Positions 53,837-62,931 of a stretch of DNA of 64,000 nt are shown here, one piece after another. This stretch comes from Tessaracoccus flavescens (GTDB lineage Bacteria; Actinomycetota; Actinomycetes; Propionibacteriales; Propionibacteriaceae), in NCBI RefSeq assembly GCF_001998865.1, contig NZ_CP019607.1, forward strand, positions 1,860,001 through 1,924,000, given 5' to 3'. The notes under the pieces were generated by a model. That model did no database searches, was not told the DNA's origin, and saw only the letters and a list, made by a program, of their open reading frames with translations. Every line of letters starts with the position of its first letter. Positions within the stretch are counted from its first letter, which is position 1. The position numbers were made by a program, and so were the translations under genes.

Positions 53837-54718
53837 TCACCCCGTCCCCAACAGCGTGAGTAGGGCGGGCGTGAGGAGCGCGACACCGAGCAGCAGCGCG
53901 GGAAGAGTCATCCAGAGCGACATGGACTCGCTCGCCTCCTGCGCAGCCTCCCGCTGGCGGTTGAGGTGGGCGTCGCGCAGTTCGCGGACGCGGGCCTGTA
54001 GCACCTCCGCCAGCCCGGCGCCCTGCTCTTCGAGTTGCATCACGTCAGCGAAGTCGGAGAGTTCGGCGACGTTCCATTCGTCGGCGATGCGGCGCAGTTC
54101 GTCCCACGGCTGGCTCTGCTCCATGCGTGCCCGCTCAAGTCCGGAGGAGATGCGTCGGAAGAGCGGCGCGTCCGAGATGGAGGCCGCGTTGGCGGTTGCC
54201 TGGGCAGCCGACGCGTTGGCGAGGCGCTCCAGGACGACCAGGTCGAAGAAGGTGTGGATGCCGTCGATGGCGGCTCGCCGGTGCTGTTCGGCGCCGTTGC
54301 GCAGCCGTAGGTCGGCGATGAAGTAGCCCGCGAGGCCGCCGAGGAGGGCGAGACCGAAGGGAGCGAGCCCCGGCTGCCTGCCGAAGAGGAGTTGGGTGAG
54401 CGCCCACAGCGTCGGCAGCAGGAGGCCCGCGAGGGTCCAGACGAGCTTTTCGACGAAGAAGTCGCCGACGGTGCGCCCCTGCAGGTTGAGCAGCCGCTGC
54501 TGTGTCTGGGTGAGGGGCAGGCCGATGCCGCGATGCAGCCGGTGCCCGAGGCCTTCGAGCCCAGCTGGACGGGTGTCCGTCTCCACCTGCGCTGGCTGGC
54601 GTCGGTCGAGGGCGGCCATGGCGTCGGCAAGGCGCAACTGTGGCCGGCTCGTGCCTCGGATGATCAGGATCAGGCCGAGCCCGGCGACCATGCCGCAGGC
54701 AATGGCGATGCCCGTCAT
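53837..54718 (-). CDS. tadC: Type II secretion F-type protein, TadC-like
   Basis: 293 residues; three to four membrane spans (first one at residues 1-22, pair at about 95-140, last at 270-290) and a cytoplasmic T2SSF domain (ERARMEQSQPWDELRRIADE, ADVMQLEEQGAGLAEVLQAR). Platform protein of the Tad pilus motor. It overlaps tadB by 4 bp. Confidence 0.9.
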   Translation of the reverse strand: MTGIAIACGMVAGLGLILIIRGTSRPQLRLADAMAALDRRQPAQVETDTRPAGLEGLGHRLHRGIGLPLTQTQQRLLNLQGRTVGDFFVEKLVWTLAGLLLPTLWALTQLLFGRQPGLAPFGLALLGGLAGYFIADLRLRNGAEQHRRAAIDGIHTFFDLVVLERLANASAAQATANAASISDAPLFRRISSGLERARMEQSQPWDELRRIADEWNVAELSDFADVMQLEEQGAGLAEVLQARVRELRDAHLNRQREAAQEASESMSLWMTLPALLLGVALLTPALLTLLGTG

Positions 54719-55575
54719 GTTCCGCTCCGGAGGAAACGAGGCGCCATCGGCGGAACGGTGCGGCGGCGCAGCATGACCAGACAGCCGAGGTAGGCGAAGG
54801 CCAGCGACAGGGCGATGAGCTGGCCGAGCGGGGTGGTGTAGGCGGCGAAGAAGGTGGGGTTGAGCAGCAGGGCGCCGAGCAGCACGGCGAGCGTGATCAG
54901 CGTGACCTGCCGCACGACGGCGCGAGGCTTGGCGCGTTCGGCGGCGATCTCGCGCAGCGCCCGCAGCCGGTCCTGGATGTTGTCGGAGAGCGCGGCCAGC
55001 GTCGCCCTACCTCCGGATCCGCCCCGCGAGGAGGCGATGGCCAGTGCCGCCACCACGGCATCAGCGTCGGCAGACTCCAGTTCGTCTGCCATGGCCCAGA
55101 GGCTGTCGCGCATCGTCCAGCGCTGGTCCAGCCGCATGCAGAGTCGTGCAACAGGCTCGCGCAGTGCTGGCGAAATCTGTCGTCGGGTGGCGAAGATCGC
55201 GTCTCGGATGGACTTGCCTGCCGACAGCGATGTGGAGATCAACCGCACCCACCGATCGAGCGCGGCGAGCGTGTCGATCTCGCGTTGTGGTGGGGCCGAG
55301 AGCAGCAGCGGGATCAGGATCAGGGTCGCCGGGACGAGCAGCAGGGCCAGCAACCAGCCGGAGATGACCGCGGCGAGGACGCCGACGGCCAGAGAGACGA
55401 GGATCCACGTTTTCCTCAGCCTTGGGAGGCTTTCCCACCAACTCCTCACTCTTGTCCACAGACCTGTGGATGAACCTGTGGACGGTGGACGCTCGGCGCG
55501 GATCAGCCCCGCCAGCAGGAGGAGGACCCCGAGCCCGATGGCGCAGCCTGCTGAGATCGCGAGAGTCAGGCCCAT
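54715..55575 (-). CDS. tadB: Type II secretion F-type protein, TadB-like
   Basis: 286 residues; membrane spans at about 1-22, 60-92, 225-240 and 248-266, with a T2SSF domain between (ISTSLSAGKSIRDAIFATRR, MADELESADADAVVAALAIA). Second platform protein of the Tad machine, normal for the family. It overlaps the tadA gene by 10 bp. Confidence 0.9.
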   Translation of the reverse strand: MGLTLAISAGCAIGLGVLLLLAGLIRAERPPSTGSSTGLWTRVRSWWESLPRLRKTWILVSLAVGVLAAVISGWLLALLLVPATLILIPLLLSAPPQREIDTLAALDRWVRLISTSLSAGKSIRDAIFATRRQISPALREPVARLCMRLDQRWTMRDSLWAMADELESADADAVVAALAIASSRGGSGGRATLAALSDNIQDRLRALREIAAERAKPRAVVRQVTLITLAVLLGALLLNPTFFAAYTTPLGQLIALSLAFAYLGCLVMLRRRTVPPMAPRFLRSGT

Positions 55576-56993
55576 AGCGCCGCCCTGTCGAACTGGGCCA
55601 GCTCTGCCGACATCCCCGCCTCCGGTTGGAACAGTTCCGGCTGGGAGTCGGTGCCTGCCCGGTACACGAGGTGGGTGGTCGGTCTTCCCGCCTCCATCGA
55701 GCCGGTCAGCTGGCGAACCTCTGAGACGAACCGTCTGCGGGTCCCGCCCCGCCAGGCATCGTCCTGGAGGGTGACGTGGACCACGAAGTCCATGTGGTGG
55801 GCGATCTGACGCATGGCGTCCTCGATGCTCATCACGCGGCCCTGGGCGACGCGTCCGGCGAGCCGGTCGAGGGTCGAGGAGGCGGAGTGGGAGTGCGTCG
55901 TCGACAACGTGCCTGCGCCCGACTGCATCGCCTCGAACATCGCGCCGGCCTCGGCGCCGCGGACCTCGCCCACGACCAGGCGGGTCAGGTTCTGACGCAG
56001 AGCCTCCGGGATGAGGTCGGCGACGGTGTAGGTGCCGACGTCGCCCGCCGCCGTCTGCTCGCCCATGCCGATGCGTGCCTGCAGGGCGAGCACGTTGCGG
56101 CGGTTCTCGAGGAGATGGGTGAGCAGTTCGTAGTCGGTCTCGAGCGTGCCGAACCGTTCACTCGGATGGATGGCGGCGATCAGCGCGCGGAGCAGGGTCG
56201 TCTTGCCCGCACCCTGGTCTCCTGAGATCACGATCGACTTGCGGCCGAGCACCGCGGACTGCAGCAGCCGGGCGACCCGCTGGGGCAGCATTCCGTCCTC
56301 GGCAAGGTCGGCGAGCGTCACGTCGGTCAGGAGGTGCTGGCGGATGACGACGCTCGGCCGGTAGGAGAGACCGAAGCCGATCGCGTGCAGTCGGAAGCGG
56401 TCGCCCAGTGCGAGGGTCATCGTCGGATGCAGTTCGTCGAACGGGCGCGCAGGGGAGGCGGTCTCTCCGAGGAACCGGATCGCGTCGACCAGTTCGTCGT
56501 CGGTGTCGGCGATCGGTGCGTGCGGTTCGCGGTGCCCGTCTGTGTACTGGACCATCACGGAGTCACAGCCGTGGATCTCGATGTTCTCCGCCGTGGGGAG
56601 CTCGAAGAGTGGTTGCAGCCGGCCGTATCCGAAGATGGCGCTCTCGACGGCGTCGGCGTAGCGGCCTTCCAGTTCGAGCGGCCAGAGGGCCTCGCCCGTC
56701 TCGCCGAGGCTCTGGGCCCTTGCGTGGACGACGGAGCGGATGATCGCGCGGCCTTGGGCACGTCGGTCGGCCTCCGGCATGGGTTGCCCTCGTGATGACA
56801 TCCACTCTGTGGAGGCCTTCGTGATCAGTTCGGCGGCCTCGCGCCGCAGGGAGACGACGACCTGCCAGTCGATCTGGGCAAGTAGCTGCGCGCGTTGGGC
56901 AGGGCGGCTCGTCGGCGGGCCGGTGGTCGGGTCGCGCACCACCCCGAGCTGACCGAGCACCCCGGCAAGCGAGGGCACCCCTCCGATGCTCAT
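55566..56993 (-). CDS. tadA: Tad pilus ATPase, TadA/CpaF
   Basis: 475 residues. Type IV secretion/pilus ATPase that powers pilin assembly. N-terminal domain about 90-220 (FGYGRLQPLFELPTAENIEI); Walker A is GDQGAGKTT (258-266, Lys264); Walker B-type segment NLTRLVVGEVRGAEAGAMFE; SGAGTLSTTHSHSA supplies the His-box. A broken relative of the same gene is found at 63520-63760. Confidence 0.93.
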   Translation of the reverse strand: MSIGGVPSLAGVLGQLGVVRDPTTGPPTSRPAQRAQLLAQIDWQVVVSLRREAAELITKASTEWMSSRGQPMPEADRRAQGRAIIRSVVHARAQSLGETGEALWPLELEGRYADAVESAIFGYGRLQPLFELPTAENIEIHGCDSVMVQYTDGHREPHAPIADTDDELVDAIRFLGETASPARPFDELHPTMTLALGDRFRLHAIGFGLSYRPSVVIRQHLLTDVTLADLAEDGMLPQRVARLLQSAVLGRKSIVISGDQGAGKTTLLRALIAAIHPSERFGTLETDYELLTHLLENRRNVLALQARIGMGEQTAAGDVGTYTVADLIPEALRQNLTRLVVGEVRGAEAGAMFEAMQSGAGTLSTTHSHSASSTLDRLAGRVAQGRVMSIEDAMRQIAHHMDFVVHVTLQDDAWRGGTRRRFVSEVRQLTGSMEAGRPTTHLVYRAGTDSQPELFQPEAGMSAELAQFDRAALWA

Positions 56994-57790
56994 GCGGCAC
57001 CCCCTGAGACGGACTCCGCGAGCTCGCGCGCCCGGCTCACGCGATCGGACAGCGCCTTCGCCTCAGACCGGAAGCGGCCCATGAAGCGCGAGTCGTGGAA
57101 GCGGCGCGGCTCGTCAATGCCGTCACTGAGCACCGATGCGGACTTCGGGTCCCAGCTCTGTTCGACCCATGCCGCGAGGCCGAACTGTGCGGAGATCTCG
57201 GCGCTCGAGTAGGGCTGCCCAGGCCCGATGATGGCCAGGGCCGCCGGACGTTGGGTGGGCATCGCCCGAAGTTGGTCCTCCAGCGTGGCCAGATGGATGC
57301 GCGCCGCGGCGAGCGAGCGGAGGGAGGAACGGACGCACAAGATGACGGCGTCGGCCACGCCGAGCAGGCCAAGGGGGAGCCCGTTCACGGAGATCCGGCC
57401 CGCGTCGACGAGCACGTCCACGCCGCGGTCGCCGAGCATTTCGAAGGCCTCGCCGAGGCTGGCCCACACATGCTCGAAGAGGCGCGAGGCTCCCGCGGAG
57501 GTGAACCCGGGGAGCAGGCGACGCTGCTGCTCGCCTTGTTGGATGAGGGGAAGCGTCTGTCGCCAGATCTCCGGGGCCAACAGGGTGCCCTCGCGGTGCA
57601 GGTGGGCCAGCGCCATCAGGCCACGCCCGCCGTGGTCCATGCCGCGCAGGTAACCGGCTTGGACGGCCTGCCCGGGGTCGCGGTCGCAGTCTGCGAGGAG
57701 GACATGGCGCGGCCAGGTGAGAGCCAGGCCAAGTGCCGTCGTCGTGACGCCCGGCGAGCCGGTTCCTGAGGTGAGCACGATGACGGCCAT
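56990..57790 (-). CDS. CpaE/TadZ-like protein without P-loop lysines
   Basis: 266 residues in the MinD/ParA fold. The deviant Walker A (usually KGGxGKT) reads S8-G-T-G-S-P-G-V-T-T, with Ser and Val at the two lysine positions, so ATP hydrolysis by the normal mechanism is unlikely. The second motif is LLADCDRDPGQAVQ, and VDVLVDAGRIS lies where the switch would be. In Tad systems this protein positions the machine at the cell pole. It overlaps the neighbouring genes by 1 and 4 bp. Confidence 0.82.
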   Translation of the reverse strand: MAVIVLTSGTGSPGVTTTALGLALTWPRHVLLADCDRDPGQAVQAGYLRGMDHGGRGLMALAHLHREGTLLAPEIWRQTLPLIQQGEQQRRLLPGFTSAGASRLFEHVWASLGEAFEMLGDRGVDVLVDAGRISVNGLPLGLLGVADAVILCVRSSLRSLAAARIHLATLEDQLRAMPTQRPAALAIIGPGQPYSSAEISAQFGLAAWVEQSWDPKSASVLSDGIDEPRRFHDSRFMGRFRSEAKALSDRVSRARELAESVSGGAA

Positions 57791-58494
57791 CAGGCACCGA
57801 CCACCACGATTGCCACCTGGTCTGAGGCCGACAGCTTGGCCACGAGATCGGCGCTCTCGTCGGCCACCCGGACGTCGACCACGTAGGTGGCCCCATCGTC
57901 GAGGAGTCGTGGGGCGCTGGCGGTGACGGCCTCCACCGCGACGTCCTCGGCAGAGTCCTTGCCCCCGGTGGCCTCGGCCGCGTTCTGGGCTGGCGCCTCG
58001 AGTCCGACGATGCGCACCGTGGTGCCGAGCGGGATGTCCGTCGAGGGAAGCTTGCCGAGCGGAAGCCTCAGACCGACGAGGCTCTGACCACCTGGCAGCG
58101 GATCGTCGCCGACGTGTGCGTCGGATGGGAAGGCCCCACGGGGAAGGTCGGTGAGGGCCTGCTGGCCGACGAGGACATCGAACTTGTCTGAGCCGAGGGC
58201 ATCGACGCCAAGGTCGCCGGGTACCTCCACGACCTTGAGATCGGACTGCTCGATCACCTCCCCGCGCCGCACATCGGCTGCCATCACGATCACGGCCCGA
58301 TGGTCGGCGTTGAGGGTGTAGAGATACGCGGCCCCGAGACCGCCGAGGACGACGAGGAGCACGCCGAGGGCGATCAGCTTCGGGCTGCGCCTCGCCCGGA
58401 GTTGGACCGCGTCGGGGCGGGGCGCGGCAGGAGGCGTGGTGTCCGGCTTCGTCGGCCGCTGTGACGGCGTCTGCCGTTGTGGGCTGTGCATCAT
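57790..58494 (-). CDS. SAF-domain protein, RcpC/CpaB-like
   Basis: 234 residues from ATG at 58494 (ribosome site AGGGGAGG). A Pro-rich cytoplasmic N-terminus, one membrane span (KLIALGVLLVVLGGLGAAYL) and an extracellular SAF domain (about 72-135, VIVMAADVRRGEVIEQSDLK), as in pilus assembly proteins RcpC/CpaB. First gene of the operon, whose promoter should lie in 58495-58600. Confidence 0.82.
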   Translation of the reverse strand: MMHSPQRQTPSQRPTKPDTTPPAAPRPDAVQLRARRSPKLIALGVLLVVLGGLGAAYLYTLNADHRAVIVMAADVRRGEVIEQSDLKVVEVPGDLGVDALGSDKFDVLVGQQALTDLPRGAFPSDAHVGDDPLPGGQSLVGLRLPLGKLPSTDIPLGTTVRIVGLEAPAQNAAEATGGKDSAEDVAVEAVTASAPRLLDDGATYVVDVRVADESADLVAKLSASDQVAIVVVGA

Positions 58495-58945
58495 CGCCTC
58501 CCCTGCGTGTTCCGTCAGATTAGGCGCGGCATCGCCGCTTGTCAGGGGAGTAGGACTTCTTGTGGACAACTTCGACGGATAAAGCGCTTCAATGCCCGGC
58601 TCTGTGGATAATGTCCCGTGGGTTGACGCTCGTAATCGCGTTCATATGCTCCGCTCCCCGGTGTTTCCGAGTGAGCCAGGAGCTTGTTTGGACCGCCGCC
58701 ACTTTGGGGCGGCTGCCCGTGGAGACTGCCATGGAGCTCGGGCAGGTCCGCGCCACTCTGCCAAGCGCGGATGATGAGGGGCGATAGCCCACATGGGGCA
58801 GCGACGCCGCTCGCTCCGCAGTTTCGGGGTGTCGCTTGAAGTTGGAACGTCGGTCGCCATTGGAACTCCGTGCTATTCGACCGCCGAACCGACCTCAACG
58901 GCAGGTGGGCGATGCCGAGGGTCAAGTCCTTTTGAGTGGTGTATC
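58495..58945. other. Intergenic stretch before the pilus operon
   Basis: About 450 bp. It must hold the promoter of the minus-strand Tad operon. A small plus-strand open frame (58560-58787) ends in SQELVWTAATLGRLPVETAM but matches no family I know. No repeat or RNA is apparent. Confidence 0.4.
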
Positions 58946-60311
58946 GAGGCTTTGTCGGGTTCCTCGTGGTCGGGTGGGTTGTCAGGCGGCGAGTGCCGCG
59001 TGGCCGGGGTCGTCGGTCATGGTGTCGCTGACCTGTAGGGCGGCTTGTTCAGCCGCGGCTTTCGCGGCTGCTTCGGCGAGCATCGTGTCGGTCGCGGTCA
59101 GAGATTCCAGGCTCATGTAGCGCCGTGATTCGGTCCATTCGTCGTGCTGCTCGGCCAGCACCGCGCCGACGAGTCTGATCACCGCGACTCGGCTGGGGAA
59201 GATGCCGACGACGTCGGTGCGTCTCCGGATCTCCTTGTTGAGCCGTTCGTTCGGGTTGTTCGACCAGATCTTCTTCCACACCTCCTTCGGGAACTTCGTG
59301 AACGTGAGCACCTCATCGCGGGCGCCCTCGAGGTGCTCGGCAGCGGCCGGCAGATGGGTGGCCAGGGTGTCGATCATGTGCTCGTACTGGGCGATCACCG
59401 CCTCGACGTCGGGCTGGGTGTAGACGCTGTGCAGCAGCGCTTTCACCGCGGGCCACTGCGACTTCGGGCACACCGCCATCAGGTTCGCCGCGTAGTGGGT
59501 GCGGCAGCGCTGCCACTGCGCCGTCCCGAACACCGCCCCGGCCGCTTCGACCAGCCCGGCATGGGCATCGGAGGTGATCAGCTCCACCCCCGACAGGCCG
59601 CGGGCAGCCAGATCACGGAAGAACCCGAGCCACCCCTCCCTGGTCTCCGCGGTGCCCAGTTGCAGGCCGAGGATCTCGCGGTAGCCGTCGTTGTTGATGC
59701 CGGTGGCGACCATGGCGGCGACCTTGACGACCCGGCCGTGTTCACGCACTTTGAGCACGAGCGCGTCGGCGGCGACAAACCGATACGGCCCAGCATCGAG
59801 CGGCCGGGTGCGGAACGCTTCGACCTGCGCATCCAGGTCTTTACTCATCTCTGAGACCTGCGATTTCGACAGGCCCGTGATGCCGAGTCTGCACCAGTTT
59901 GTCCATCCGGCGGGTGGAGACGCCGAGCAGGTAGCAGGTGGCGACCACCGTGGTCAGCGCTGCCTCGGCGCGGCGGCGCCGCTCCAGGAGCCAGTCGGGA
60001 AAGTAGGTGCCTTCGCGCAGTTTCGGGATCGCGACGTCGATGGTGCCGGCGCGGGTGTCCAGGTCCCGGTGCCGGTAGCCGTTACGCCGGTTGGTGCGCT
60101 CATCCGAGCGGGCGCCGTAGGCGGCGCCGCACACGCTGTCAGCCTCGGCCGACAGCAGGGCATTGATGAAGGTGGTGAGCATCTGACGCATCAAGTCCGG
60201 CGAGGCCTGGGTGAGCAGATCGGACAGAAACGCCTGGGGGTCGATATCGTGGGGAGCGGTCATCGCGGGTGTCCCTTTCGAGTGGGATGTGAGAGTTTCC
60301 TCGAAAGCCTC
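58946..60311 (-). mobile_element. IS256-family element, defective
   Basis: Bounded by GAGGCTTT at 58946-58953 and AAAGCCTC at 60304-60311, short matching inverted ends. It carries one transposase gene with a frameshift. Different from the IS256 element at the left edge. Confidence 0.65.
58982..60263 (-). pseudogene. IS256-family transposase, frameshifted
   Basis: The first part (60263-59841, 140 residues) has DLLTQASPDLMRQMLTTFIN and RNGYRHRDLDTRAGTIDVAI; the second (59848-58982) has the catalytic YRFVAADALVLKVREHGR, ITSDAHAGLVEAAGAVFG and WSNNPNERLNKEIRRRTDVV. The frame breaks at about 59876, where QTLGITGLSKSQVSEM would be expected but the first frame reads QTRHHGPVEIAG; two bases appear missing. 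Programmed frameshifting is not usual in IS256. Confidence 0.88.
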
Positions 60312-60602
60312 CCGCGGTGACCGCTTCTACTTCGCGGTCGACACGCCAACCGGAGTCAACGTGCTGCGGGATTCGTACACAGAGATGATGGATTCGGCTC
60401 CGGCGCCGGCGTGACCCGAAATTACACGGACGCCGTTCGCGGCTGTCTTTTTGTGGATCTGTCCGTCGACGCCGGGGTCGCTGCGGGCCGGGCGGGCACA
60501 TGACTTGATAGGAGCCTGACCGGGAAGTCGTCTCACCTTTGTGCTGTCTGCACTTACCCGACCCGCGGTGACGTTCATCACCATTGGAAGGGAATCTCGT
60601 CA
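60312..60602. other. Spacer between two insertion sequences
   Basis: A plus-strand open end (RGDRFYFAVDTPTGVNVLRD, stop at 60413) may be the tail of a gene cut by the IS256 insertion, but it is too short to identify. The rest should contain the left end of the IS110-type element. Confidence 0.35.
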
Positions 60603-61873
60603 ATGACGAGCATGACACTCGACCCGCCGCTGACCAACCCGTTGCCACCAGGCTCCGAGTTGGTCGCCGGGGTCGACACGCACAAGAACACGCATCAAGT
60701 CGCGATCCTCGATCTCGTGGGCCGACCTGTCGCGGACCGAGAGTTCCGTGCCGACGGTCGCGGTTACGCGCAGATCGTCGCGTTCCTCCACGCGCACGGT
60801 GATGTCGTCCGTATCGGGGTGGAGGGAACGGGGTCGTACGGGGCTGGCCTCGCACGCGCGCTGACCACGGCGGGGCTGACCGTCATCGAAGTCGCGCGAC
60901 AGGACCGGCAAGCCCGCCGTCGTCGCGGCAAGTCCGACCCCCTCGACGCCCACCAGGCAGCGGTCGCTGTCCTCGCAGGAACGGACACCGCGATCCCAAA
61001 GTCTGGTGATGGCGCGGTCGAGTCGATGCGGATCCTCCTCGCAGAGCGGCGCTCGGCGGCCAAGGCCAGAGCGCAAGTGATGAACCAGATCCACGCGCTG
61101 CTGATCACCGCACCCGAGCTCGTGCGACAGGCGTTCCGCGCTCTCAGCGGGCAGCGTCTGGTGAACACGCTCGCCAAGACTCGGCCCGGAACAATCACGT
61201 CCCCCGATCCCGCGGTCGTCGCCCGGCAGACACTGCGACGGTTCGCGGTCCGACACCTCACGATGCAAGCCGAGATCGACCTGATAGAACAACAGTTGGA
61301 GATGCTCGTCCGGCAGGTCAACCCCACGCTGCTGTCCCTGAGCGGAGTCGGTCCTGTCACCGCAGCGACGCTCCTGGTCGCCGCGGGCGACAACCCCGAG
61401 CGGCTCGGAACCCGCGCCAGCTTCGCCGCTCTCGCCGGTGTCGCCCCGATCCCCGCCTCCTCCGGACAACGCACACGGCATCGACTCTCTCGCGGCGGGA
61501 CCGGCACGCGAACGCCGCGCTGCACCGGATTGTGCTGTTGCGCATGCGGCATCGCGAGCCTCGGACGATGGCCTACTTCGAGAGGCGTCGTTCGGAGCAA
61601 CTCACCGACCGTGACATCATGCGCTGCCTCAAACGACACGTCGCGAACGAGATCTATGCCGCTCTGCTCAATCCCGCCACCGACAATCCCGTCGGGCGCG
61701 AACTCCGAGCACGCCGACAAGCGAAAGGCATCCCGATCAGCGTTCTCGCCGCCACTCTCGGCGTCCCCTACCAGCGGCTCCGACGACTCGAGATCGGCAC
61801 TCGCGCCGACCCTGAACTCGAGGCCCGAGCGACCGCCATCCTGGAGCAGATCAGCCCGCCACTGGCCGCTTGA
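60603..61873 (+). pseudogene. IS110-family transposase, frameshifted
   Basis: RuvC-like DEDD N-terminal domain (VAGVDTHKNTHQVAILDLVG, IGVEGTGSYGAGLARALTTA) and C-terminal transposase_20 domain (LLSLSGVGPVTAATLLVAAG, FAALAGVAPIPASSGQRTRH). At about 61500 the frame slips: RLSRGG should run on to DRHANAALHRIVLLRMRH, but one G seems missing. The later part, read in the other frame to 61873, ends with an XRE-like segment GIPISVLAATLGVPYQRLRR as in many actinobacterial relatives. Confidence 0.85.
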
Positions 61874-62040
61874 CAGCAATAGGAGCATCCACTCTGCCGG
61901 ACGCAACTGATGCCGAGGGGGAGAACGAGCTGTCACAGGCGGAACTACAGTCGTGCGGTTTCACGTTCCCGCTTGTCTCAGCGATCCGTTAATCTGGAGT
62001 TGATGGATCTTCGCCCAGTGTCTTAGAGTCAGGAGGCGGC

Positions 62041-62397
62041 GTGGCCTCGACCTGCACCGAGTGGGATTGGTGGAAGGCATCCCCCGAGAGCCCCAACAGC
62101 AAACCGCTCAAGCTCTTCCGAAAACTGCCCGCGCGTGCCCAGGGTGCCTTGTTCCGGATGATGCAACGATGGATTTCGGGTGATCTCAGGCCCGACGGGG
62201 GAGACTGCAAGTCACTGGGTAACGGGGTCTACTACTTCCGTTACCGCGACGGGAACAACCAGTATCGCGTTTACTTCAAGATGGTGGGGACGACGGCTCT
62301 CGGGCTCCATGCGATCTACAAGAACAAGCAACGGATCCCGCAAGAGGTGATGGACGTCGTGATGGAACGGGCTAGCTCGGGAACTGCACGGACGTAG
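62041..62397 (+). CDS. HigB/RelE-type toxin of TAC module
   Basis: 118 residues from GTG at 62041 with ribosome site AGGAGGCGGC. HigB/Gp49-like fold: LPARAQGALFRMMQRWISG, then DCKSLGNGVYYFRYRDGNNQ, YRVYFKMV and LHAIYKNKQRIPQEVMDVVM. Family members are ribosome-dependent mRNA endonucleases. The order toxin, antitoxin, SecB-like chaperone matches the tripartite TAC module of Mycobacterium tuberculosis (Rv1955-Rv1957). Confidence 0.87.
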   Translation: MASTCTEWDWWKASPESPNSKPLKLFRKLPARAQGALFRMMQRWISGDLRPDGGDCKSLGNGVYYFRYRDGNNQYRVYFKMVGTTALGLHAIYKNKQRIPQEVMDVVMERASSGTART

Positions 62398-62469
62398 GAG
62401 TTCGCGGCGGGCTTCAAGCCCCACCCAACTGTTCGCTCAGGCTGGCTGGTCTTGGCCTAGAACAGCAGG

Positions 62470-62487
62470 TATCGTTAGAAACCGATA
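62470..62487. promoter_or_regulatory. Possible operator TATCG-N8-CGATA
   Basis: Inverted repeat TATCG/CGATA in the 126-bp gap between toxin and antitoxin genes. The gap is long for an operon, so the antitoxin and chaperone may have their own promoter with an operator for the antitoxin. Weak evidence: arms of 5 bp. Confidence 0.35.
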
Positions 62488-62523
62488 GCTCTCCCCCAGG
62501 CTGTCGTGAGGAGGAGGAGGCAA

Positions 62524-62931
62524 ATGAACGACTTCATGCGTTCTATGGAGCGCCTGCTTGAAGAGGATGCTGAGTTCCGGGCTGGCTACGACGATGCTGT
62601 CGAGCGCGAGCGGATGATCGCGACGCTTGTCGAGTGGCGCGACAAGGCGGGCATGAGTCAGAAGCAGGTCGCCAAGGCTATGGGTGTCGGGCAGTCGACC
62701 ATCTCCCAATTTGAGGGCTCCACCGACCCGCGCCTGTCCACCGTGCAGCGGTACGCGCGTGCTGTGGGCGCTAAGGCGCACTTCCTCGTTGGGTCTACCC
62801 CCAGCCCTGCCCAGGCGAACTGGCACGTTACGGCTCCGACCCAGCCGTCGAGGCGGGTTTGGGAAGGGGACACTGCTTCCACTACCACCCGTGTCGGAAA
62901 CAGCCGCTCCGCGTTTGCAAAGGCAGCCTGA
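62524..62931 (+). CDS. HigA-type antitoxin with C-terminal extension
   Basis: 135 residues; ATG at 62524 after an exceptionally strong GGAGGAGGAGG ribosome site. XRE helix-turn-helix at about 30-84 (WRDKAGMSQKQVAKAMGVGQ, STISQFEGSTDPRLSTVQRY). The last about 45 residues (after HFLVGSTP) are disordered, with Trp in QANWHVTAPTQPSRRVWEGD. In TAC antitoxins such a tail is the chaperone-addiction (ChAD) segment bound by the SecB-like partner; that this one does the same is inference. The stop overlaps the chaperone start by one base. Confidence 0.87.
   Translation: MNDFMRSMERLLEEDAEFRAGYDDAVERERMIATLVEWRDKAGMSQKQVAKAMGVGQSTISQFEGSTDPRLSTVQRYARAVGAKAHFLVGSTPSPAQANWHVTAPTQPSRRVWEGDTASTTTRVGNSRSAFAKAA

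Noticed and set aside
58560..58787. Plus-strand frame of 75 codons before the pilus operon
   Set aside because: No homology or clear start; it lies over the likely promoter region.
59841..59876. Programmed frameshift in the IS256 transposase
   Set aside because: No slippery run at the site and IS256 enzymes are normally made from a single frame; a mutation is more likely.
60312..60413. Open C-terminus (RGDRFYFAVDTPTGVNVLRD)
   Set aside because: Possibly a gene tail, but too short to identify; listed only as part of a spacer.
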